Below are positions 24,383 through 35,624 of a stretch of DNA of 64,000 nt, piece after piece. Made by a program: the position numbers and the translations under genes. Each line of letters starts with the position of its first letter. Within the stretch, counting starts at the first letter, position 1. The stretch is taken from the NCBI GenBank assembly GCA_005656395.1, contig SRSI01000030.1, positions 310,001-374,000 of the forward strand, given 5' to 3'. The notes under the pieces were generated by a model. The model made no database searches, had not been told where the DNA came from, and saw nothing but the letters and a program-made list of their open reading frames with translations. This DNA is from Strongyloides papillosus (lineage: Eukaryota > Nematoda > Chromadorea > Rhabditida > Strongyloididae).

Positions 24383-25731
24383 ATGAAGTTTTTATTGTTC
24401 CTTCTCGTTTCTTTTATCATTCAATTGAATGCCAATAAGATTCTCGTTCTTATTGATGACGTAGCTACTCGTGAAACCCATTCTATGTTCTTAGATTCTT
24501 TAAAAGGTAATTTTTAAAAAAAATTTTTCTATACCAATAATTTTTTCAAGCTCGTGGACATACACTTTCAATAAGATTTGCTGATGACTCTACATTATCA
24601 CTCTTTAAATTCGGAAAAAGAATCTTCGATGATGTCTTTATCTTAGCACCATCAGTTCACAAGTTTGGAGGAGCAATCAATGCTGGACAGATAAATAACT
24701 TCGTTGATGATGGAGGAAATTTACTTGTTACAGGTTCCTCAAACATTGGAGATGCTATCAGAGAAATTGCTATAGAATTTGGTTTCGAGTACGATCTCGC
24801 AAAAACCGCCGTAGTTGATCACTTCAATTATGATAGTATTTTGGATGATGGTCACCATACTACAATCGTCGTCAATAAAGACCAAATGATTAAAAGTAAA
24901 CTTATTGCTGGTGACGTTGATAAAAATGGTCCACTTCTATTTAAAGGAGTTGGTTTATTATCACATAAAGAAAATAACCTTGTTCTTGAGATTGTTAATG
25001 GTTACTCAACATCATATTCATATAATCCAAGTTCAAAGACTGGTAAACCATCAATTGCTGGAAAAGATTTGGTCCTTGTTGGTGGTGTACAAAGTAGAAA
25101 TAATGCACGTGCTGTTTTTACTGGATCCCTAGAGATGTTCTCAAATGACTACTTTACGTCATCTGCACAATCTGCCAGTGGTGGTAAAGGACAAATTTCT
25201 GGAAATAAAAACTTTGTTATTGAATTATCTAAATGGATTCTTCAAGAGAATGGAGTACTTAGAGTTGCTTCTGTCAAACATAACGTTGTTGGGGAGTCTG
25301 AAGCACCAGAGATGTACACAATTATGGATGATATTGAGTATAAAATTAAGGTTGAAGAGAAGAAGGATGGTAAGTGGGTACCATTTACTCCATCAGATCT
25401 TCAACTTGAGTTTGTTCGTGTTGATCCGTTCATTAGAAAAACATTAACTAAGAAGGGAGATGTTCTTTGGACGAAATTTAAATGCCCAAATGTAAATGGA
25501 ATATATAAATTTAAAGTTGATTACCATCGTAAAGGATATTCTCATCTAACAAATATTATAACCGTTCCCGTAAGACCATTTACCCACACTCAATACGAAA
25601 GATTCATTAGAACAGCATATCCTTATTATGCTGGTGCATTCTCAATGATGGGTGGATTTGTAATATTTTGTATCTTCTTCCTTTACTCAAAGGAGGCAGC
25701 TCCTGTCACAGTAGAGAAGAAAACAAATTAA
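24383..25731 (+). CDS. ostb-1: Oligosaccharyltransferase 48-kDa subunit (OST48/DDOST)
   Basis: Two exons, 24383-24506 and 24551-25731, joined in frame at an Ala codon (434 aa; the family is about 440). An essential, non-catalytic ER subunit of the N-glycosylation complex. Signal peptide MKFLLFLLVSFIIQLNA, then LVLIDDVATRETHSMFLDSL and the GIFT-like luminal domain. Conserved segments include FIDDGGNLLV-like 'FVDDGGNLLVTG', QSRNNARAVFTGSL, LQLEFVRVDPF and THTQYERF. A single C-terminal transmembrane helix lies near residues 400-424 (SMMGGFVIFCIFFLY), followed by a short cytosolic tail. The start is the first ATG, right before the signal peptide. Confidence 0.97.
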
Positions 25732-26592
25732 TTGTTGTTATTTTTACTTTTGATTGATAATAAAAAAATAATTTTATTTACGGTGTTAATTTATATTTGG
25801 TGGAAATAATATATGCATGGTTTGTAGGTATTTCAAAGTGGAAAATATATCCTTATATTTCAGCTTTTAATTTAATGATTTTTTTTAATCGGGTGTATTT
25901 TTTCCTTCTTTATTTAATAGGAACTATTTGCAGGAAGGATAAAAAAAAATAATTTATTTATGTGTGTATCCTTGAAAAATAGTAATGAAATTGAAAGAGA
26001 ATTTGAGCATTTCTTATTTTAGAATAAAAAAAGGAGGAATTAGCCAACTTTAATTATTTGTAGAAGCACCATCTATCTTTTTTCACTTTTTTCTCCCTTT
26101 ATTTTCCTAACCCATATAAAAACTCATTCTTCAAAACTTATTTTCATTTAGCTAGACATTTATATTACTTCTACCATAGAACAACTTTTAAAAGTATCTT
26201 TGTTTAGTATTAAGATTATAATATAATAAAATAGATAAGAGTAGACATTTGATACCTTAGGTATAGAAGATTTTGTAGGTAGAATTAATCTGATGTTATT
26301 ATATTTATATATATATCATCAAATACAAGATAAATAAATAAGAGTAGTGATAAGTATATTATGAAAACTGAAAATTTATAGAAATAATTCTTGTTAAAAT
26401 TTTTAAGATTATTCATTTGAAAAAAGAAGAAAAGCTAGTTAATTAATTCTTTTGTATTTTTATTAAATCTTAAAATAATTTCATTAACTATCTTCTTTTA
26501 TATTATAAAAACTTTTACCTATACTCTATGAATATTTTCTATACTAATTTATATACATTTTCTTATTTTATTTTTAAGAAAGTAACTTGAAA
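25732..26592. other. AT-rich intergenic region with a possible TATA box
   Basis: No gene seen. CATATAAAAACTC near 26113-26125 resembles a TATA box, but it lies ~470 bp before the next start codon, so an upstream non-coding exon would be needed. Confidence 0.35.
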
Positions 26593-26962
26593 ATGAATTA
26601 TATACTAACTTTTTTGGTTATCACAATTTTTCTTTCCAATACTATATATGGAAAAATTGAACCTGTTAAATTTTTTTCTGATCCAATGTATATTTTAATG
26701 CAACGACCAGAAAAAACTTATCAATCCAAGAATGATCATCTTCAAAAATTAAAAGAAGAGGTAAATAAACAAAAAATAGTACAAACTTTAAACTTTATGA
26801 TTATAGTACATCAAACGTCGTATGGCTGATGCTTCATATCGACCCTATCAAGTACAATATTCAGTCTTTGATGATGATAACTCATTATCAGATTCTGTAG
26901 CAGGAAATAAAATGCGATGGAATCAGATGTCAAAATTTTCAAACTATTTCACAGGAAAATAG
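26593..26962 (+). CDS. Small secreted peptide precursor (unrecognised)
   Basis: Two exons, 26593-26760 and 26807-26962, separated by a 46-nt intron with GT...ATTATAG borders; the join keeps frame (107 aa). The protein begins with a clear signal peptide (MNYILTFLVITIFLSNTIYG). The mature part is short, polar and without Cys. It contains a Lys-Arg-Arg dibasic site shortly after the intron (YIKRRMADAS) and an aromatic-rich C-terminus (MRWNQMSKFSNYFTGK). This layout fits a neuropeptide-like or other secreted peptide precursor. I do not recognise a family, and no amidation Gly-Lys/Arg motif is present apart from a terminal Gly-Lys. The ATG at 26593 is the one directly before the hydrophobic core. 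Confidence 0.6.
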
Positions 26963-28005
26963 TTTGACAATATACGATTAACATATTGTTTTCCAAATGA
27001 TAAAAGAAACCATCCAAAAAGTATTCAACAGCTGTCCTCGATATTGTATTTTTATTTCGATCTTATTTATAACATTTCAAATGAAAAAAAAATATACTTT
27101 TGATGAAAAAAATGAGGCATAAAAGAAACATTAAATTTTGAAGTTTTTTAATATGTCTATTATTCAGAAAAGTTTTTTCTTTTTAATTTACAGTATCCAA
27201 AAAAATAAAATGTAGCAACATTTCTAATTAATTTCTTTTAATATTCAAATCTTTTTCTTGCACTTTTTTATATTCATATCCTAATCAAATTTATCAATAT
27301 GTTTATGAGATGTCATCTTATCAAATGTTTGCAAATTTTCGTTTTTGAATTCAATTAATCAAATTGCACATGCAATTTTTTATTTTCTTTAGGATGACAA
27401 GCAAATAAAAAAAATTTACTTTTAATAAGTGGAAAAGGGAGATAATTAATCCTTTAAAAGAATGATTTTAGTACATTTGATAGATTAGCTTCTTTCCCTT
27501 TCATCATCCAGAATGAATCCATTCAATTGCAAGTAAATTTAATTAGAAAATAGTGTAAAAAAATAAAAAGATACTTCCAATTCAGCCCAATATTCATATA
27601 TCATGTAAATAATTGTTATTTCAACTTTGATAGAATTATAGTTATGATGAAAACACTCTACATAGATAATATAATTTTAATTTTCATGTCTCCACTCATC
27701 AACAAATTTTAATTTAAATATCTAGTAAATATTTTGTTGTAGATTAAGCATAAACAACATTAATTTTTTAATATTTCAATTATTTAAAGAAAGTAAGAAA
27801 ACTAACATTAAAAAAATACAGTTATATAAGGTCCAATGAAGTTTTCTGTAGTAAATTTCCTCAACATTATTGACTATTTGCTTTTTAAATAAAGTTAGAA
27901 GTTTTAATTTAAAAGTTACTTTTAATTTTTTAATGCTCAAGACAAGTTCTTCACTAATTAAAAATGTAATTAATTAAAAAAAAGTTTAATACAAGTACGA
28001 TACCA
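26963..28005. other. AT-rich intergenic region
   Basis: No coding frame longer than chance and no RNA gene seen. Homopolymer-rich. Confidence 0.45.
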
Positions 28006-28247
28006 TTTTTCGGGCCGGACTTGCTCTAGTAGCTTAGTGGTGTATGAGATAGGTTACAAAGTTGACAATCGGTATTCAATCTACTGACAGCGCGAATGTT
28101 TTTGGTCAATTTTTACTGTTTTATCCGTAAATGTTTATTAAAAAATTACTAAAAACATTCGTGCTATCAAAAAGTTGAAGCTTGATGACAACTTTTCTAC
28201 TTAAATTCATTAAACGCCACACAATCAAAACAAGTCGCGCGAGAAAA
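28006..28247. mobile_element. Palindromic foldback/MITE-like element
   Basis: The two halves are approximate reverse complements. The ends match as TTTTTCGGGCCGGACTTG (left, from 28006) against the reverse complement of CAAGTCGCGCGAGAAAA (right, 28231-28247). The inner arms 28086-28114 and 28141-28168 pair almost fully around a 26-nt loop. Each arm is about 105 nt with the outer parts more diverged. No open frame. The left arm also contains an A-box-like TAGCTTAGTGG, probably a coincidence or the trace of a tRNA-like origin. No clear target-site duplication. Fits a non-autonomous foldback element. Confidence 0.65.
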
Positions 28248-29016
28248 CAAAAATACTTATATTAAATTCTCTTTTAAATTAATTACAGATTTAATTAGCT
28301 AATAGGCTATTTTTTGAAGCTAGTAAGTCGGGAATACATTCTCTAAATAATGTTAGATCTATTAGGTCTTAGATTTTCTCGTAAATTTGTATCTTTTTTT
28401 ATATTATTAGATGTTTGTTCTTCAGATGAGGTTGAAAAATTGAAGAACTATATTAAATTAATGCTTATAATGCTATAATAGCCAATTATGAAAAGTTATT
28501 AATTAAAAAACATCATGTCAGTTGGATATTAATTTTCCTACACGATATTTTAAAAAAACGAAGTCTAATTTCGTCATTAAGACCTTCAAAGGATACCATG
28601 TGTAATTGGATATTATCCTTCATTTCATTTTACATTAAAATTTGAAAATGAAATATCGCTACTCAAGGGAAAATAAAATATTTTTTATTATTTTAAATTA
28701 ATTTTTTAACTTAGTATATTTTTAGTCAGTTAAAATAATGATTTTCATGGTCTCGAAATGTCAATATGACATGCTTGAATATTATCTTGTACTAGGGAAA
28801 AACTTTTATAATTATTTTTTTTGATTTATTTTCAGTGTATCAATATTTTAACATATGTATTCCCTTTTTTAAAAAGTAAATAAAGATGTTTTATAAAATT
28901 GTTATGATAAAGATTTTATTGGTACAAATTTTGTAATGTTATCTTACAATGGATATTTGTTGTAATTCAATTATTCTATGAAGAATAATATGTAATGAAG
29001 AAAGATACGTTCAAAA
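28248..29016. other. Spacer; right part is the 3' end of the ShK-gene repeat unit
   Basis: From about 28740 to 29016 the sequence matches the 3'-flanking blocks of the other ShK genes (for example 'TATGACATGCTTGAATATTATCTTGTACTAGG' and 'CAGTGTATCAATATT'). This marks the left edge of the tandem family. 28248-28740 shows nothing recognisable. Confidence 0.5.
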
Positions 29017-29709
29017 TTAACAATATCCACAAGTTTTAGCACAATTTTGTCTCATAAAATCTCTATATGCAGGTAGGTTACAAACTCTGGCATTTTTTGC
29101 ACAATCTGAGAAAACATCTCTACATCCCGCTGTTCCGGTGCCTCCTGTACCAGTAGTATATCCACAAGTTTTTGGACACATAGTTCTCATTAAATCAAGC
29201 CATACAGGATCATTACAGTATTGTAGATGAGCTTCACAACCATAGGATCCTCCACCTGATATTCTATCTACAATTGCTGTTGTTGTGATAATTTGACTTG
29301 TAGTTGTTGTTGTAGTTGTTGTGGAAGTTGTTGTAGTTGGTGGAGCAACACATTTAAGTGTATATAAGTTACATTTTGATTCAGCATTAAAATTTTTACA
29401 AAAAGCATCATTAATACATTCGACTTTTTTAACACATGATAACACTTTCTGATCATCAATATCTTCTATTTCTACACACGATCCATCCTCTCCACATTGT
29501 TCTTTTTCTTTATCTTTTTCACATGTTAGACCACAGAAATCACCTTTTAAATTATCAAATATCTTTTCTACTTGTTTTAAACATTTGGCGTTTTGAATTA
29601 TATTACATTCATTACCACCTTTTGTACAAGGTTTACTATCGTCGGCTTTAATGAAATTTACTTCAAGAAAATAAATTAAAAGAATACAATAAAGAGTAGA
29701 ACAGTACAT
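29017..29709 (-). CDS. Secreted Cys-rich protein with two ShK-type domains (ShK gene 1)
   Basis: Intronless, 230 aa. Signal peptide near residues 1-22, then a 12-Cys domain to about residue 116 of unknown family (loosely EB- or EGF-like in Cys density). A Thr-rich linker of about 25 residues, likely O-glycosylated, follows. Two C-terminal ShK-type modules come next. The first has only four of six Cys (C..C..C..C: third and sixth missing). The second has all six (CRDVFSDC...CNLPAY...CAKTCGYC). ShK modules are common in secreted nematode proteins, and some block K+ channels or bind surfaces; no function can be fixed here. A TATA motif and the family's upstream element lie 57 and 129 bp before the ATG. 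Confidence 0.85.
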   Translation of the reverse strand: MYCSTLYCILLIYFLEVNFIKADDSKPCTKGGNECNIIQNAKCLKQVEKIFDNLKGDFCGLTCEKDKEKEQCGEDGSCVEIEDIDDQKVLSCVKKVECINDAFCKNFNAESKCNLYTLKCVAPPTTTTSTTTTTTTTSQIITTTAIVDRISGGGSYGCEAHLQYCNDPVWLDLMRTMCPKTCGYTTGTGGTGTAGCRDVFSDCAKNARVCNLPAYRDFMRQNCAKTCGYC

Positions 29710-29761
29710 ATTAAATCAACTTTTGTAATTTACTTGAATACTTCCTAATTCTGTTGACTAA

Positions 29762-29850
29762 CTCATTTTATATCAAAAATAAGGTTATAAAAAATTACTT
29801 TTTCATTATTAAATTATTATTTATCATTGTATATTAACAGTTGTCTAAAC
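29762..29850 (-). promoter_or_regulatory. Conserved promoter block of ShK gene 1
   Basis: GATATAAAATGAG (TATA, - strand, 29762-29774) and, further upstream, CAGTTGTCTAAAC as read on the + strand (29838-29850). The latter starts 129 bp before the ATG, as it does in all ShK family members. Read on the - strand it includes TGTTTAGACAACTG, a forkhead-like TGTTTA plus E-box-like CAACTG. Confidence 0.6.
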
Positions 29851-30211
29851 AATAAAATTAGTCATAAGTACACTGAAAAAAAAATTAATAACTAAATCAA
29901 AAGCATAAATTTTTGTTATATCAATATACTTTTTTAACAGAATTTATCTTATATGCAGAGGAAAAGATGGAAATAAATTTTGATTTTTATATTATCAGTT
30001 TATCTAACATTATAAAAGTAGTGCTGTCTCAAAGATTTTTTTAGTTTTCAATTAAATTATATGTGCAACAAATGTTTTTTTAAACATTTTTTACATTTTA
30101 TTTTTATTTGTTAGAAATTTAAATACTTTTTTTTGTAGATATTTATGATGTTAATAAATTATAAATCAAGTGGAATTACATTTTTTTGATTAAAAAAGCT
30201 TTTATTATTTA

Positions 30212-30720
30212 ATCACTGAGGAAAATTTTTTGTGCGGCTCTTTGCGGTTGCAAAAGTTTGCGGCTTTTTGCGGTTGATAGAAAATTTGATCTAGTTAAAT
30301 TTATATTTTTGCAGATATTTTGTTTATAAATGAAATGTATTTAATTTTATTAGTAAAATAAATATTCATATTACCGTTGAAGTTATTATTTATCAATTAA
30401 AGAATTTTTAAATTTTTTAAAATTTAAAAAAAAGGTAAAACATGTTTAATAAACATTTGAATAATGTTTTTTTGTAATAATAACTATTTGTTTCTTCCTA
30501 CATTTGATCAAAAACCACACATCGTATAAATTGTGGTATCTTTTACTAAAGAAGTAGCAACAGTTGTAAATGTTGTGATAGAAGAAAACATAATTTTACT
30601 GCGTTTATAATAATTTTGCGGTTTTAAAAATTTGCGGTTGCAAATATTTTGCGGTTTACCATTTCTGATTATAAACCGCAAATGCTTGCGGTTTCTATCC
30701 GCAAAATTTTTCTCAGTGAT
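30212..30720. mobile_element. MITE-like DNA element with inverted termini and GCGGTT subterminal repeats
   Basis: The ends are inverted repeats: ATCACTGAGGAAAATTTTTTG at the left against the reverse complement of CAAAATTTTTCTCAGTGAT at the right (CACTGAG core). Paralogous spacers without the insertion read TTTAATATGCAATG (for example near 55010). Here the site is TTTAAT, then the insert, then ATATGCAATG, consistent with an AT dinucleotide duplication. Both subterminal regions carry several copies of TTTGCGG(T/C)T in direct and inverted orientation. No transposase; non-autonomous. CACTG ends, a short duplication and subterminal repeats recall CMC (CACTA/Mirage/Chapaev) elements, which is an inference. 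Confidence 0.75.
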
Positions 30721-31251
30721 ATGCAATGATATATTTTTGTAGTTTTTAAAGAATATTTAAATGACTTTAACGGCGCAACTTTTATAATGATAAGTAAAGT
30801 AATAATATATGTTAAAATTTAAATTTTTTATGTTATAATTCTATATATTATCTCATTGAAAAATTCTGAAAAGATTACAAAAAAAATCAGTGTTCTCTCT
30901 AACTTATTTTCTATAATATTTTCAGTAGAAGACAAACTAGGATCAATGGTTAAAATGAAGTGTTCCGAACTCAACAATTTCATAATCTAAAGATGCCAAT
31001 GTAACATGTTTTAACGATATCATAAAATAGGGAAAAACTTGTTTAATAATTTTTTTTGATTTATCTTCAGTGTATCAATATTTTTACAATTGCATACCTT
31101 TTTTTAAAAAGTAAATAAAGATGTTTTATGAAATTGTTATGATAAAGATTTTATTGATACAAATTTTGTAATGTTATCTTACAATGGATATTTGTAATGG
31201 TCCAATTATTCTATGAAGAATAATATACAGTGAAAATAGGTACTTTAGAAA
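30721..31251. other. ShK spacer, 3' flank of ShK gene 2
   Basis: Continues the family spacer after the insertion. It contains the shared 3'-flank blocks (CTTCAGTGTATCAATATT near 31065; TCTTACAATGGATATTTGTAAT near 31175). No gene. Confidence 0.55.
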
Positions 31252-31947
31252 TTAACAATATCCACAAGTTTTAGGACAATTTTGTCTCATAAAATCTCTA
31301 TATGCAGGTAAGTTACAAACTCTGGCATTTTCTGCACAATCTGAGTAAACATCTCTACATCCCGCTGTTCCGGTACCTCCTGTACCAGAAGTATATCCAC
31401 AAGTTTTCGGGCACATAGTTTTCATTAAATCAAACCATATTGGATCTGTACAATATTTAAGATGAGCTTCACAACCATAGGATCCTCCACCTGATATTCT
31501 ATCTACAATTGCTGTTGTTGTGATAATTTGTCTTGTAGTTGTTGCCGTAGTTGTTGTGGTAGTCGTTGTAGTTGGTGGATTTGGGTTAAAACATTTAAAT
31601 GTAAATAAATTACATTTTGGTTTTTGGGGATCCATAGCATTACAAAAAGCATCGGTAGTACAAATAGCATTCTTAACACATGACAATACATCCTTATCAT
31701 CAATATCTTTTACATTTACACAAGTTTCATTCTCTCCACATTGCTCGTCAATTTTTGCTGGATCACATATGTTACCACAGAAGTTAGCTTTTGAACCATC
31801 AAAAGGTTTATTTACATCTTTTAAACATTTAGTGGCAGGATCTGCACAATCACCGGCGTTTGCACAAACTTTAAGATCATCAGATTCAATATAGTCCACT
31901 CCAAGTAAATAAATTAAAAGAATGTAATAAAAAGTAAAACAGTACAT
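31252..31947 (-). CDS. Secreted Cys-rich protein with two ShK-type domains (ShK gene 2)
   Basis: 231 aa, intronless. Close paralog of ShK gene 1: same signal peptide type, a 12-Cys domain (including FCGNIC and EQCGENETC), a Thr-rich linker, a four-Cys first ShK module and a complete six-Cys second module ending CPKTCGYC. The last third is nearly identical to gene 1 at the protein level, while the 12-Cys domain is much more diverged. This suggests homogenisation or constraint of the ShK end. The forward-strand open frame over the linker (31520-31894) is the complement of Thr codons and not a gene. Confidence 0.85.
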   Translation of the reverse strand: MYCFTFYYILLIYLLGVDYIESDDLKVCANAGDCADPATKCLKDVNKPFDGSKANFCGNICDPAKIDEQCGENETCVNVKDIDDKDVLSCVKNAICTTDAFCNAMDPQKPKCNLFTFKCFNPNPPTTTTTTTTTATTTRQIITTTAIVDRISGGGSYGCEAHLKYCTDPIWFDLMKTMCPKTCGYTSGTGGTGTAGCRDVYSDCAENARVCNLPAYRDFMRQNCPKTCGYC

Positions 31948-32992
31948 ATTGAATCAATTTATATAATTTACTTAATTGCACCCTTAGTTCATTGACTAAC
32001 TCATTTTATATCAAAAATAAGGTTATAAAAAATTACTTTGTCATTATAAGCTATTATTTATTGTTGTATATTAACAGTTGTCTAAACAATAAGATTGATC
32101 ATAAGTACAGCAATAAAAAAATTAATAATTGAATCAAAAGCATAAATTTTTATTATATCAATATACTTTTATAATGGAATTTAGCTTATGTGCACAGGAA
32201 AAGATGAAAATTAATTTTAATTTTTATATTATCATTTTTCCTGTCATTATAAAAGTAGCGCCACTTCAGGCATTTAGTTATTTATCGCTTCCGATTAAAT
32301 TATATTTGTAGCAATTATTTTTTTTAAGTTATTTACATTTTGTTTTTATTTGTTAGAGATTAAAATACACTCTTTGTAAATACTTGTAACACTAAGAAAA
32401 AATGAAGTAAGTAAAATCAGATTTTTTTTGACAAACAAAGCTTTTATTATTTGATATGCAATGTTATATTTTTGAAGTTTTTGAAGAATATTTAAATATA
32501 TGGATAGGGCTACTTTTACAATGACATATAAAGTGATAATATATGTTAAAATTTAAAAATATTTTAATGTTATAGTTTTATATTTTATTTTGTTCTAAAT
32601 ACTGAGATAGTTACAAAAATAAATCAGTTTTCTCTCCAATTCCTTTCCTCTAATGTCTTCCGTAGGAGAACAACTTGAAGCACCCTTTTCAGGAAAGTGT
32701 TCAAAACTCAACAATTCTATAATTTAGAAAGGTTAATATAACATGCCTGAATAATATCTTGTAATAGGGAAAAAATTTTTATGATTATCTTTTTCTTGAT
32801 TTATCTTCAGTGTATAAATATTTAAACAATTGCATATCTTTTTTTTTTATTAAATAAATAAGCATATTTTATAAAATTATTATGATGATGATTTTATTTC
32901 ATATATTTGTAATGTTATCTTACAAAGGATATTTGTAATAATTCAATTATTCTATGAAGAATAATGTACAATGAAGGTAAGTACTTTAGATA
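31948..32992. other. ShK spacer between gene 2 and the pseudogene
   Basis: Contains the promoter of gene 2 (TATA near 32000-32012, CAGTTGTCTAAAC at 32075-32087, 128 bp before the ATG). It also has an unoccupied version of the MITE site near 32450 (ATTTGATATGCAATG) and the 3' flank of the pseudogene. Confidence 0.6.
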
Positions 32993-33680
32993 TTAACAAT
33001 ATCCACAAGTTTTATGACAATTTTGTTTCATGATATCTTAATATGCAGGTGGTTTACAAACTCTGGCATTTATTACAAATCTAAATAAACATCTTCACAT
33101 CTAGCTGTGCTTCCTATACCTGTGCAAGTAGTATATCCAGAATTTTTTGGTTACATAGTTTTTATTAAATCAACTATAATGCATCTGTTCAATATTTAAG
33201 ATTAGCTTCACAACCATAGGCTCCAGATAATACTTTATCTACAATTGCTGCTGCTGTAACAATAATTTTATTTGCAATTGTTGTTGTGGTTCTTGTTCTG
33301 ATGTCTGAGCCAGTACATTTTACTGTATATATGTTACATTATGGTTTATTGGGATTAATAGCTTTACGAAAAACATCGTCAATGCATTCAACTTTCGTAA
33401 CACATGACTTTACATTAGCGTCATCAATATTTGGTATATCTACACACTTTTCACCCTTTTCACATTGAGTTTTTTTCTTGTGCTGGATTACATATTGGAC
33501 CACAGAAATTAGCTTTTGTACCATCAATTACCCTTTCTACTTGTTTTAAACGTTTGCTGTTAGGAATTGTATCACATTCTTTACCACTTTTTGCACAGAT
33601 TTTACTATCATCGGCTTCAATGAAATTCACTCCAAGAAAACAAATAAAAAGAATACAGTTAAAAGTAGAACAGTACTAAT
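32993..33680 (-). pseudogene. Decayed ShK-family gene
   Basis: Aligns end to end with ShK genes 1 and 2 but has lost its start codon (ATGTACTGT is TTAGTACTGT). A short deletion near 33478 shifts the frame in the 12-Cys domain. A TAA near 33035-33045 interrupts the second ShK module, and further changes lie in the first module. The last codons still read CGYC then stop. Its upstream element CAGTTGTCTAAAC is intact at 33806-33818. Confidence 0.9.
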
Positions 33681-34542
33681 TTAATAAAATACTATAATTT
33701 ACTTAAATACACCCTAAGTCTATCGACTAACTCATTTTATATCAAAAATAAGGTTATAAAAAGTTACTTTGTCATTATAAGTTATTATTTATAGTTGTAT
33801 ATTAACAGTTGTCTAAACAATAAAATTAGTCATAGAACATTGATAAAAAAATTAGTAACCGAATCAAAAATAAGTTTCTGTTATATCAATATACTTTTAT
33901 AATCTATATTACCCTATGTGCATAGAAAAGGATGGAAATAAATTTTGATTATTATATTTATCATTTTTCCAATCATTATAAAAGTAGTGCCCTTTTAAAC
34001 TTTTAGATATTTATTGCTTCCAATAAATTTTTTTGCAGCAATTATTTTTTTAAAAAATTATTTACGTTTTTTTTTGTTAATGATTAAAGTATTTTCTTTT
34101 TAAGGTACTTGTAATACTGAGAAGCGATGAATCAAGTAGAATCACATTTTTTGATGAAAAAAGCTTTTTTATTTAATATGCAGTAATATCTTGTTGTAGT
34201 TTTCGAAGAATATTTAAATGGATTACACGGAGGTACTTTTATTAATACAGGCAAAGTGATAATTTATGTTAAATTTTAAAAATATTCTTATATTATAGTT
34301 TTATATATTAACTTATTATAAATACTGAGATAATTACAAAAATAAAACAGTTTTTTCTCTAATTTATTTTCTTTTATTTCTTCAGTAGTTGACAATCTAA
34401 GAACACTCTTTAAGGGAAAGTGTTCCGAACTTAACAATTTCATAATCTAAAAATGTCAATATAGCATATTTTATTGATATCCTGTAATAAGGAGAAATAT
34501 TTTTGCGATCATTTTTTAGATTTATTTTCAGTGTATTAATAT
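33681..34542. other. ShK spacer left of the LTR-like insertion
   Basis: Family spacer: promoter block of the pseudogene, then 'AAGCTTTTTTATTTAATATGCAGTAAT' (empty MITE site near 34160), then the 3'-flank blocks of the next gene up to the insertion. No gene. Confidence 0.55.
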
Positions 34543-34756
34543 CATTGTAGCGGTGGATATTTTTAGTTCAGATAAAACAAGAATATAAAAAAAGTAAAAC
34601 TAACATTTTATTATAATCATATAATTATACAAACACCAATAACATCTTAAAAACTAAAAGGTACTAAGACTGAATAAAATAAGGATAAGTTAGGTATTTA
34701 TATGGGGTTAAAAGTGGGTGGATGATTTTGGATAAGAGTAGGTGGTGTCCATTACG
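34543..34756. mobile_element. 214-bp insertion, possibly a solo LTR
   Basis: Other ShK spacers read GTGTATCAATATTTTAACAATTGCAT here; this one reads GTGTATTAATAT, then 214 foreign bases, then ATATTTTAAAAATTGCAT. ATAT is therefore repeated on both sides. The insert is richer in G than its surroundings (GGGGTTAAAAGTGGGTGGATG). Shortly after its start it has TGTAGCGG, and it ends ...CATTACG. It also has TATA-like TATTTATATGGGG and AATAAA-like motifs. TGTAGCGG starts and TTACA-like ends are seen in some BEL/Pao-type LTRs, but without exact TG...CA ends this is only a suggestion. Confidence 0.5.
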
Positions 34757-34925
34757 ATATTTTAAAAATTGCATTTTTTTTAAAAGTAAATATCCTTATT
34801 TTTTAAAATTAAATGATGAAGATTTTATTGATACAAATTTTTTAATGTTATCTTACAAAGAATATTTGTAATAATTCAATTATTCTATGAAGAATAATAT
34901 ACTGTGAAAATAGGTACTTTAGAAA

Positions 34926-35624
34926 TTAACGATATCCACAAGTTTTAGGACAATTTTGTCTCATAAAATCTCTATATGCAGGTACATGACAAAGTCTAGA
35001 ATTCTTTGCACAATCTGAATAAACATCCCCACCTCCTGTTGTACCTCCTGTACCTGTGCCAGCAGTATATCCACAAGTTTTTGGACACATAGTTCTCATT
35101 AAATCAAGCCATATAGGATCTGTACAGTATCTAAGATGAGCTTCACAACCATAGGGTCCTCCACCTGATATTTTATCTACAATTGCTGTTGTTGTAACAA
35201 TAATTTTACTTGTAGTTGTTGTTGTAGTTGTAGTTGTTGTGGAAGTTGTTGTAGTTGCTGAGGTAGTACATTTAAGTGTATATAAGTTACATTTTGATTC
35301 AGTGTTAAAAATTTTACAAAAAGTATCTGTAAAGCAAACAGCTTTCTTAACACATGACTTTGTTTTAGCACCATCAGTGTTATCTATTTCTTCACAAGTT
35401 TCACCCTTTCCACATTGTTCTTCAACTTTCGCTGGATCACATTCTAGACCACAGAAATTAGCTTTCTGACCATCAAATACCTTTTCTATATCTTTTAAAC
35501 ATTTTGAACCAGCAATTCCTGCACATTCACCACTATTTCCACAGATTTTACTATCATCGGCTTTAATAAAATTCACTTCAAGAAAATAAATTAAAAGAAT
35601 ACGAAAAAAAGTAGAACTGTGCAT
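34926..35624 (-). CDS. Secreted Cys-rich ShK-family protein lacking the Cys1-Cys6 pair of its second ShK module (ShK gene 3)
   Basis: 232 aa, intronless. Signal peptide, complete 12-Cys domain, Thr-rich linker, four-Cys first module. The second module has lost both its first Cys (GGGDVYSDC) and its last (KTCGYR, then stop). In the ShK fold these two pair with each other, so exactly one disulfide is removed. The 12-Cys half is about 98% identical at DNA level to the second gene of the downstream 3.42-kb repeat. From 35592 upstream the sequence is identical to it. The upstream element lies at 35753-35765. Confidence 0.85.
   Translation of the reverse strand: MHSSTFFRILLIYFLEVNFIKADDSKICGNSGECAGIAGSKCLKDIEKVFDGQKANFCGLECDPAKVEEQCGKGETCEEIDNTDGAKTKSCVKKAVCFTDTFCKIFNTESKCNLYTLKCTTSATTTTSTTTTTTTTTTSKIIVTTTAIVDKISGGGPYGCEAHLRYCTDPIWLDLMRTMCPKTCGYTAGTGTGGTTGGGDVYSDCAKNSRLCHVPAYRDFMRQNCPKTCGYR

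Noticed and set aside
28018..28092. tRNA-like sequence with an A-box (TAGCTTAGTGG)
   Set aside because: No good B-box and no cloverleaf could be drawn; the stretch is one arm of the foldback element at 28006-28247.
31520..31894. 124-codon forward-strand open frame across ShK gene 2, and similar ones in its paralogs
   Set aside because: It is the complement of Thr codons and the 12-Cys region; valine-rich by necessity, with no independent signal.
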